Part shown: in pieces, positions 1 through 5,277 of the stretch
How the letters are laid out: every line of letters begins with the position of its first letter
How positions within the stretch are numbered: position 1 is the stretch's first letter
Origin: Ruminococcus sp.
GTDB taxonomy: Bacteria; Bacillota; Clostridia; Oscillospirales; Ruminococcaceae
Reading direction: 5' to 3'
NCBI GenBank assembly: GCA_019417865.1
Contig: DYCW01000344.1
Coordinates: 1 to 5,277, forward strand
DNA length: 5,277 nucleotides
The notes under the pieces: model-generated
Seen by the model: only the letters and a program-made list of their open reading frames with translations
Databases searched by the model: none
Told to the model about the DNA's origin: nothing
Made by a program: the position numbers and the translations under genes

Positions 1-13
1 GTATAAGAGACAG
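1..13 (+). other. Sequencing adapter remnant (Tn5/Nextera mosaic end)
   Basis: The first 13 bases, GTATAAGAGACAG, equal the last 13 bases of the 19-bp Tn5 mosaic end AGATGTGTATAAGAGACAG used in tagmentation libraries. They sit exactly at the sequence edge and point inward, as expected when an untrimmed read end is assembled into a contig terminus. Genomic sequence should start at about base 14. Read as coding, these bases add false residues (CLLY) to MiaA. A true genomic match at exactly this place is possible but very unlikely. Confidence 0.93.
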
Positions 14-903
14 ATTTCATACAATTTTATCCACATAACGTCATTTCTTTTTCTAAACCACGTCAATTGTCGTTTGGCATATCTTCTGGTTTCCTGTTTT
101 AATTTGTCAATACAAGTTTCCAAATCACAATCACCAGTGAAGTATGGAATCAACTCTTTGTATCCAATGGCGTTTGCTGCCGTCTGCTGCGGATGTGTTT
201 TCCATACAGCATAAGACTCTTCCACCAAGCCATTCTGCACCATTTGATCCACTCGCCGGTTAATTCGTTCATACAACACCGCACGGTCGGCATAGTCCAA
301 ACCGATGATGCAGGAACAATAGGGCGACGGTACAGAACGACTTTCCGCTTTCTGTGCACTAAACGGCTTATCAGATCGCATCGTTACTTCCAGTGCCCGC
401 ACAACCCGCACAACATTATTCGGGTGAATGGAGGCGGCTGCCTCTGGATCTAAAGCTGCCAATCGGCTGTGCAAGGCTGCTGCACCATTTTCTTCTGCAT
501 AAACAGTCAACTCTTTCCGCAAGGCAGCATCCTGCTTTGTTTCTGCAAACTGCACATGATCCAGCAACGAAGCAATATACAGACCGGTTCCGCCAACCAG
601 AATTGGCAGCTTTCCACGATGCACAATCTCTGCAATTTTCTCTTCTGCCAGCTTCACATAATCTGCTACGCTGAACAGAGTCTCTCTTGGCAGAACGCTG
701 ATGAGATGATGCGGTATTCCCTGCATTTCCTCTGGTGTTGGTTTTGCAGTTGCAATGTCCATGCCCTGGTAAATTTGCATGGAATCTGCTGAAACCACCT
801 CACCGTTATAATACTTTGCAAGTGCTACCCCCAGTGCTGTTTTGCCAGATGCTGTTGGGCCAACAACAGCAAGAACCGGTATTTTTTTTTCTTCTGTATT
901 CAT
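1..903 (-). CDS. miaA: tRNA dimethylallyltransferase MiaA, C-terminal end missing
   Basis: MiaA transfers the dimethylallyl group of DMAPP to N6 of A37, next to the anticodon, in tRNAs that read UNN codons. This is the first step towards ms2i6A. The frame runs without a stop from the ATG at 903 to the left edge (301 codons). Motifs are the P-loop GPTASGKT (15-22), DSMQIY (40-45) with the catalytic-type Asp40, GGTGLYIAS (104-112), VVRALEV (167-173), AIGYKE (245-250) and TRRYAKRQLTWFR (272-284). The last motif is near the end of the usual 300-320 residue protein, so only a few to about 25 residues are lost. Bases 1-13 appear to be sequencing adapter, so only residues 1-296, plus two bases of codon 297, are trustworthy. 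The start follows the mutL stop by one base, with AAGAGGG inside the last mutL codons as its ribosome site, which suggests translational coupling. An A9 run covers codons 5-8. Confidence 0.97.
   Translation of the reverse strand, partial: MNTEEKKIPVLAVVGPTASGKTALGVALAKYYNGEVVSADSMQIYQGMDIATAKPTPEEMQGIPHHLISVLPRETLFSVADYVKLAEEKIAEIVHRGKLPILVGGTGLYIASLLDHVQFAETKQDAALRKELTVYAEENGAAALHSRLAALDPEAAASIHPNNVVRVVRALEVTMRSDKPFSAQKAESRSVPSPYCSCIIGLDYADRAVLYERINRRVDQMVQNGLVEESYAVWKTHPQQTAANAIGYKELIPYFTGDCDLETCIDKLKQETRRYAKRQLTWFRKRNDVMWIKLYEICLLY
882..890 (-). repeat. A9 homopolymer in miaA codons 5-8
   Basis: The coding strand has nine consecutive A residues (nine T on the plus strand), covering the end of Glu5, Lys6, Lys7 and the first base of Ile8. 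It is the longest mononucleotide run I see in the window. Loss of one A would stop translation after 25 codons and gain of one A after 32, both just past the P-loop region. It may be a slippage-prone site, but nothing here shows that it varies. Confidence 0.85.
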
Positions 904-904
904 C

Positions 905-2896
905 TCATACCCTCTTAAACTGTTTTTCCAGTTCCTGCCGTTTGATCACAAACATCACCGGTCTGCCATGCGGACAGTGCCGAATCTGGTCGCTGGCATA
1001 GACAATTTGTGCTAACTCCTGCAATTCCGCAAGGTCATTTTTGTCATGTGCCTTAATAGCAGCCTTACAAGCCATGCTGTGCAGCAGATCATCCATATAG
1101 GCTGTCTGTGGATTGATTTTACCGAGTGCAAGATTATGAGCGATTTCCGTCACAATCTCATCAATATTCAACGATTGCAAAAATGTTGGTACAGCAGTCG
1201 TCCGTAAAAACGGCGGATTGGAAAAGTCAAAGGAAAAACCCAAATTTGCAAGCTGTTCCTCTCGCTCTTGCATTAAAGAAAACTCATCCATTGGAAGCAG
1301 TGTTTCTGCTTTTTGTATCAAAAGCTGACGATACTGCTTTGCTGTCCCATTTTTCAAGCGTTCAAAAATCACTCGCTCATGAGCAGCGTGTTTGTCAAAA
1401 ATCAACAGCTGCTGTGCAGATGGTACCTCCGCCAGAATATAATTCTGAAACGCCTCACCAATCACACGAATTTCCGGCAAAATGCATTGTTTCTCCGTCA
1501 TGGCCTTCGATTGTGAGGCTGCCGTTTTTTGTTTCTCTGTATTCGCCGTTTCTATCTCAGGCGGCGATAACGGAAGAATGGTTTCCGGTTTGTCCGCAGT
1601 TGGTACTTCTTTCGCCTGTTCTTCTGCTTCTTGTTCTGCCACAGCACAAGGATTTACAACTGCTGCCGGACATTCCTCTGGTTTCATCAATGCAGCCATA
1701 GTTTCCCCAATATCATAGTGATATTGCGTCGGATAAACCACTGGGGGCGGCGGTGGGGCTTCCGCCTCCGGCTCTGCCTGAGAGGCAAATGCATCAGACG
1801 GTTCTTCTAAATGCGGAAGCGGCGGCTGTACCACTGGTGATGACTGCGCCGGCTGTTTTGTCCAGTCCTGTGCCGTTTGACGAAATTGAAATTCATAAAT
1901 CAGACCATTCTCCAGCAATGCATTTTTCACTGCAAAGAACAGACTATCCGCTACATTTTTTTCATTGGTAAACCGTACCTCTGCTTTTGCTGGATGGACA
2001 TTAACATCCAAATCCACAGGCAGCATTTCCAACATTAACACGCAGGTCGGAAACCTACCTGTCATAATCAGATTTTGATAGGCACTTTCCAATGCAACAC
2101 TGCAAACACGGGAACGGATATACCGCCCATTGATAAAGAAGTGCTGAAATGTACGGTTGGATTTGGAATATAAAGGCTTTCCGACATAACCACTCACCCG
2201 TAAAAAACCATCATCATACTGCACTGGAATCAAGTCATGGGCAAACTCCTTTCCAAACAGTGCATAAATGACAGCATACAGATCACCATTTCCATCCGTA
2301 CAGAATTCCATACGGTTGTCCCGTATCATCTGAAAAGAAACTTCCGGATGGGACAACGCAATTTTCTGTACAATCTGACTGACAGCATTGGCTTCTGTGA
2401 CATCCTTCTTCATAAATCTCTGCCGTACCGGCACATTAAAAAACAAATCTCGTATGACCAATGTGGTACCGTCCGGGCAACCGCTCTGTTCCGGCTCTCC
2501 TTCCGGATTTCCTCCCACAAGTTCATAATGTGTTCCATAATGGTCTTCTCTCCGCTTTGTCAGCAATGTAACTTTAGAAACCGCTGCAATGGACGCCAAC
2601 GCTTCTCCTCGAAAACCAAGTGTATAAATCGCTTCCAAGTCATGTTTGTCATGAATTTTGCTGGTTGCATGACGCAGAAATGCAGTTGGTACTTCTTCCG
2701 CTGCAATTCCACATCCATCATCTGCAATCCGCATATAAGTTGTACCGCCATGTTTAATTTCCACAGTGATGTGTTTTGCCTCTGCATCAATAGCATTTTC
2801 CACAACCTCTTTAATCACAGAAGCCGGACGCTCAATCACCTCTCCAGCTGCAATCAACTCCGAAATTTCTTTGCTCAATACTGCAATTTTTGACAC
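905..2896 (-). CDS. mutL: DNA mismatch repair endonuclease MutL
   Basis: MutL is the dimeric GHKL ATPase that couples MutS mismatch recognition to strand incision. The gene is complete at 663 residues, with a GTG start and a TGA stop. The GTG is supported by an AAAGGAG site 7 nt upstream and by the N-terminus aligning with the usual MutL opening (IAAGEVIERPAS at 15-26). ATPase motifs are E30 and N34 in KEVVENAIDA, DDGCGI (59-64), RHATSKI (75-81) and GFRGEALASI (94-103). NVHPAKAEVRF (299-309) carries the conserved Lys at 304. Residues about 340-470 form a low-complexity linker rich in Pro, Glu, Ala and Gln. The C-terminal domain has the endonuclease motif DKHAAHERVIFE (501-512), ACKAAIK (609-615) and CPHGRP (641-646), the zinc-site motifs of Bacillus-type MutL. 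QLLIQ (524-528) sits where the B. subtilis clamp-binding motif lies. This predicts a nicking MutL, unlike the E. coli protein. It lies between mutS and miaA, 1 bp before the latter. Confidence 0.98.
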   Translation of the reverse strand: MSKIAVLSKEISELIAAGEVIERPASVIKEVVENAIDAEAKHITVEIKHGGTTYMRIADDGCGIAAEEVPTAFLRHATSKIHDKHDLEAIYTLGFRGEALASIAAVSKVTLLTKRREDHYGTHYELVGGNPEGEPEQSGCPDGTTLVIRDLFFNVPVRQRFMKKDVTEANAVSQIVQKIALSHPEVSFQMIRDNRMEFCTDGNGDLYAVIYALFGKEFAHDLIPVQYDDGFLRVSGYVGKPLYSKSNRTFQHFFINGRYIRSRVCSVALESAYQNLIMTGRFPTCVLMLEMLPVDLDVNVHPAKAEVRFTNEKNVADSLFFAVKNALLENGLIYEFQFRQTAQDWTKQPAQSSPVVQPPLPHLEEPSDAFASQAEPEAEAPPPPPVVYPTQYHYDIGETMAALMKPEECPAAVVNPCAVAEQEAEEQAKEVPTADKPETILPLSPPEIETANTEKQKTAASQSKAMTEKQCILPEIRVIGEAFQNYILAEVPSAQQLLIFDKHAAHERVIFERLKNGTAKQYRQLLIQKAETLLPMDEFSLMQEREEQLANLGFSFDFSNPPFLRTTAVPTFLQSLNIDEIVTEIAHNLALGKINPQTAYMDDLLHSMACKAAIKAHDKNDLAELQELAQIVYASDQIRHCPHGRPVMFVIKRQELEKQFKRV
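910..916 (-). promoter_or_regulatory. Ribosome binding site of miaA inside the 3' end of mutL
   Basis: The mRNA sense reads AAGAGGG, 6 nt before the miaA ATG at 903, and it overlaps the codons for the last MutL residues (FKRV). The mutL TGA and the miaA ATG are separated by one base (TGA-G-ATG). Ribosomes ending mutL can thus restart directly on miaA. The match is weaker than the mutL site. Confidence 0.75.
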
Positions 2897-2920
2897 AGCC
2901 GTTCTCCTTTCTGTGATCTA
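2897..2920 (-). other. mutS-mutL intergenic spacer
   Basis: These 24 bp between the mutS TAA and the mutL GTG hold the mutL ribosome site and nothing else recognisable. There is no hairpin with a T-run and no space for a -35/-10 promoter, so mutL is read from the mutS transcript or from a promoter inside mutS. Confidence 0.85.
2904..2910 (-). promoter_or_regulatory. Ribosome binding site of mutL
   Basis: The mRNA sense reads AAAGGAG, then a 7-nt spacer (AACGGCT) and the GTG start at 2896. This near-consensus Shine-Dalgarno lies in the 24-bp gap after the mutS stop. It decides the start in favour of GTG over any downstream ATG and lets mutL be translated efficiently despite the weaker start codon. 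Confidence 0.9.
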
Positions 2921-5277
2921 TTACACCTGTAGCAACTCCGTCGCCTCTTCGAGCACCTGTCGGCACTCTGCATCCGAAAGTTCCTGTAGGTTAGTCTTCT
3001 TCAGCATCTGCACAACTTTTTCCTCCTGCATGGCTGCAAAGCTATATTGCATATCCGACTGCTCCGGCTGTTTCTTCTGTGCAGCCGTCTGTTGTTCCAT
3101 CTGCCGCAGCAGTGTTCTCGCCCGTTTCACCACTTTGTCCGGCAAGCCAGCCAATTTTGCTACCTCAATGCCATAGCTGTCATCGACACCACCCGGTACA
3201 ATTTTTCGCAAAAATCGAATGGTATCTCCGTGTTTCTTCACTGCGATGCTGTAATTTTTTACACCATCTAATGTATTTTCCAGGTCAATCAATTCATGAT
3301 AATGGGTTGCAAACAGTGTCTTGCAGCCAAGCTGCCGACTGCTGCAAATGTACTCTGCCACAGAACGAGCAATGCTCACACCGTCAAAGGTGGAAGTGCC
3401 CCGTCCCACTTCATCCAAAATCACTAGACTATTTGGTGTGGCATACTTCAAAATATCAGATACCTCATGCATTTCCACCATAAAGGTACTTTCTCCGGCA
3501 GTCAGATCATCCGATGCTCCCACACGGGTAAAAATCTTATCCACGACTGAAATTTTTGCATAATCTGCCGGCACAAAAGAACCAATCTGTGCCATCAGCG
3601 TAATCAATGCAACCTGTCGCATGTAGGTTGACTTTCCTGCCATATTCGGACCAGTGATCAATAGCAACCGATTTGCCTTGTTATCCAGATAGGCATCATT
3701 CGGTACAAAAACCGTATCCGTCAGCATGCGTTCTACCACCGGATGCCGACCGCCTCGAATCTGAATCACACCATCCATTGCAATTTCTGGTTTGGTATAC
3801 TGGTTTTCGATCGCCACATTTGCAAACGCCGCCAATACATCCACCTGTGCAATGGCAGAAGCGGTTTCCTGTACACTCTTAAGTTGAGCTGCCAGACAGT
3901 CCCGCACTTCGGCATAGAGGGACTCTTCCAGTCGCAATGCTTTTTCCTTTGCACTGAGAATATCATTTTCCGTCTTTTTCAAATCCGGTGTAATAAACCG
4001 CTCACAGTTTGCAAGCGTTTGCTTCCGAACGTAATTTTCCGGTACTAAATCATAATAAGAGCGTGTGACTTCGATATAATAACCGAATACACGATTGAAT
4101 CCGATTTTCAACCCCTTGATACCAGTGCGTTCCCGTTCTGTCTGTTCCATCTTTTCAATGATCTGATTACCGCCGTTCATGATCTCCCGTAGGTAATCCA
4201 AATCCTGATGAAAACCTGCACAAATCACACCACCGTCCTTCACAGAAACCGGCGGATTGTCCACGATCGCACGATCTACCAAATCAGAAACCATATGCAA
4301 ATCTGAAATCTGTGCAAGCAGCTTTGCGAGCAGCTTTCGATCTGCAACTTTTTCCAGTTCTGCCTTCAGTGCTGGAATCTGTTTTGCTGTGGTTGCCAGT
4401 GCTTTCAAATCTCTTGGTGTTGCTGTCTTATACAATACTCTGGTCATCAAGCGTTCCAAGTCATAAACTTGATCCAAAACAGAACGTACTTCCATCAACA
4501 CAACACTCTTTTTCACGAATGCCTCTACCGCATCCAGCCGTGCCATAATTTTTACTGGCTGTACTAAGGGCTGTTCGATCCAAGTTTTCAGCATTCGTTT
4601 TCCCATTGAAGTCTTGGCAGTATTCAGCAACCAAAGCAGGGAACCTTTTCGTTCCTTGCCCCGAATGGTTTCAGTCAGTTCTAAGTTGCGTCTTGCATTC
4701 AAGTCCAGTCCCAGATAGGCATTGTCATCGCTGACATTCAAGGAAATAAAACGGGTAATCTGATTCTTCTGCGTTTCCTTAATATAGTCCATCATACCGT
4801 AAACCGCTGCAGTTTCTGAACCAGTCTCCGGCAGCTGCAAATAGGACAACTCCGGCACCTGAAATTGCTGACACACAAAATCATGATTCTGCTCTGCTGA
4901 AAAGCAGACAAAATCCCGTATCGTCACAACACATTGCAGACGCACTTTAATGAATTCCATGACATGCTTCAGTAGTAATGCATCCTCATTCATAATGATT
5001 TCTGCCGGTGTATAACGGGAAAGGACATCAATGACATTCGCCTCCAGATTCTCTCGTTCTGGCAGTAAAGCAGTAATGTCACCAGTAGATAGATCCGCAA
5101 AACAAAGACCGCAGTCACCATCCTCCTGAAAATACAGGCTGCAAAGATAGTTGTTTGCCCCTTCTTCCAGCAGATTGCTTTCAATCAGCGTACCCGGCGT
5201 GACAATTCGGATAACATCTCGTTCCACCAGTCCTTTTGTCGTTGCTGGATCGGTCAACTGTTCGCAGATGGCAATTT
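2921..5277 (-). CDS. mutS: DNA mismatch repair protein MutS, N-terminally truncated by the window edge
   Basis: MutS is the ATPase that binds mismatches and small insertion/deletion loops and recruits MutL. About 784 residues are visible. The frame stays open to the right edge, where it reads IAICEQ-MTDPATTKG, the conserved AICEQ-x-x-DPA block of MutS. The ATG at 5257 is therefore internal, and by family comparison roughly 90 residues, including the mismatch-probing F-x-E motif, lie outside the window. Numbering from that Met: connector domain about 30-160; core and clamp about 175-480, with GFNRVFGYYIEVT at 386-398; ATPase domain with Walker A GPNMAGKST (536-544), the signature region GASDDLTAGESTFMVEM (580-596), Walker B LVILDEVGRGTSTFDG (611-626), ATHYHE (650-655) and SYGIEVAKLAGLP (694-706). 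A Gln-rich linker and a short helical tail follow, ending in TAA. The Glu at 589 replaces the Gln or Arg usual in bacterial MutS. It is the first gene seen of the operon, 24 bp upstream of mutL. The family call is essentially certain. Confidence 0.98.
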   Translation of the reverse strand, partial: IAICEQLTDPATTKGLVERDVIRIVTPGTLIESNLLEEGANNYLCSLYFQEDGDCGLCFADLSTGDITALLPERENLEANVIDVLSRYTPAEIIMNEDALLLKHVMEFIKVRLQCVVTIRDFVCFSAEQNHDFVCQQFQVPELSYLQLPETGSETAAVYGMMDYIKETQKNQITRFISLNVSDDNAYLGLDLNARRNLELTETIRGKERKGSLLWLLNTAKTSMGKRMLKTWIEQPLVQPVKIMARLDAVEAFVKKSVVLMEVRSVLDQVYDLERLMTRVLYKTATPRDLKALATTAKQIPALKAELEKVADRKLLAKLLAQISDLHMVSDLVDRAIVDNPPVSVKDGGVICAGFHQDLDYLREIMNGGNQIIEKMEQTERERTGIKGLKIGFNRVFGYYIEVTRSYYDLVPENYVRKQTLANCERFITPDLKKTENDILSAKEKALRLEESLYAEVRDCLAAQLKSVQETASAIAQVDVLAAFANVAIENQYTKPEIAMDGVIQIRGGRHPVVERMLTDTVFVPNDAYLDNKANRLLLITGPNMAGKSTYMRQVALITLMAQIGSFVPADYAKISVVDKIFTRVGASDDLTAGESTFMVEMHEVSDILKYATPNSLVILDEVGRGTSTFDGVSIARSVAEYICSSRQLGCKTLFATHYHELIDLENTLDGVKNYSIAVKKHGDTIRFLRKIVPGGVDDSYGIEVAKLAGLPDKVVKRARTLLRQMEQQTAAQKKQPEQSDMQYSFAAMQEEKVVQMLKKTNLQELSDAECRQVLEEATELLQV

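Noticed and set aside
906..908. ATG overlapping the mutL stop as an alternative miaA start
   Set aside because: In that frame it reads ATG-AGA-TGA and stops at once. The ATG at 903 opens the full MiaA frame.
1126..1701. Plus-strand open frame (191 residues) opposite the mutL C-terminal domain and linker
   Set aside because: It is antisense to a conserved gene, its low-complexity Leu/Pro/Val content mirrors the MutL linker codons, and it has no family resemblance.
1956..1962. A7 run in mutL (codons 312-314) as a programmed frameshift site
   Set aside because: mutL reads through as a normal full-length protein with all C-terminal motifs, and I see no clear stimulatory hairpin or upstream Shine-Dalgarno-like element, so a programmed shift has no support.
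2560..2805. Minus-strand 81-residue frame inside mutL
   Set aside because: It overlaps the DDGCGI and GFRGEA region of mutL in another frame and has no motif of its own.
2237..2893. Long plus-strand open frame (218 residues) opposite the mutL N-terminal region
   Set aside because: It is antisense to the conserved mutL ATPase domain, rich in Cys, Ser, Phe and His as such shadows are, and shows no recognisable domain. I did not analyse its upstream region for a ribosome site in detail.
5255..5257. ATG at 5257 as the mutS start
   Set aside because: The frame continues upstream as IAICEQ, a conserved MutS block, so this Met is internal and the true start lies outside the window.
1..5277. Mobile element, CRISPR array, tRNA/rRNA gene or novel defence system
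   Set aside because: Nearly every base lies in one of three recognised housekeeping genes. There are no regularly spaced repeats, terminal inverted repeats or RNA gene signatures, and the mosaic-end match at the edge is explained by library adapter.

Overview
The window holds three genes of one tightly packed minus-strand operon, in transcription order mutS, mutL, miaA. It runs from high coordinates to low. mutS (2921 to the right edge) lacks its N-terminus, mutL (905-2896) is complete, and miaA (left edge to 903) lacks only a short C-terminal piece. The spacers are 24 bp and 1 bp, so no room is left for an internal promoter or terminator. The operon promoter should lie beyond the right edge and the terminator beyond the left edge.

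The organism looks like a Gram-positive anaerobe of the Clostridia, perhaps an Oscillospiraceae/Ruminococcaceae-type gut lineage. Three things suggest this: the mutS-mutL-miaA order, a MutL that carries the metal-dependent endonuclease motif (so no MutH is expected), and strong AAAGGAG-type ribosome binding sites. This is inference from gene order and protein style; no species can be named from the sequence alone.

MutS recognises mismatches and small loops. MutL is recruited by MutS and, in this endonuclease-type lineage, nicks the newly made strand. MiaA is a tRNA A37 dimethylallyltransferase that supports accurate reading of UNN codons. Linking it to mutL is a long-known arrangement in many bacteria.

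The most notable non-gene signal is at the left edge. Bases 1-13 match exactly the 3' part of the Tn5/Nextera mosaic end, so they are very probably sequencing adapter and not genome. Reading them as coding adds false residues to MiaA. Otherwise this is a conserved housekeeping region. I found no mobile element, CRISPR array, RNA gene or unrecognised gene, and nothing that supports a novel system. Smaller points are an A9 tract in the first codons of miaA, a pentaproline in the MutL linker, a Q-to-K change in the MutL endonuclease motif, and a degenerate clamp-binding candidate in the MutS tail.
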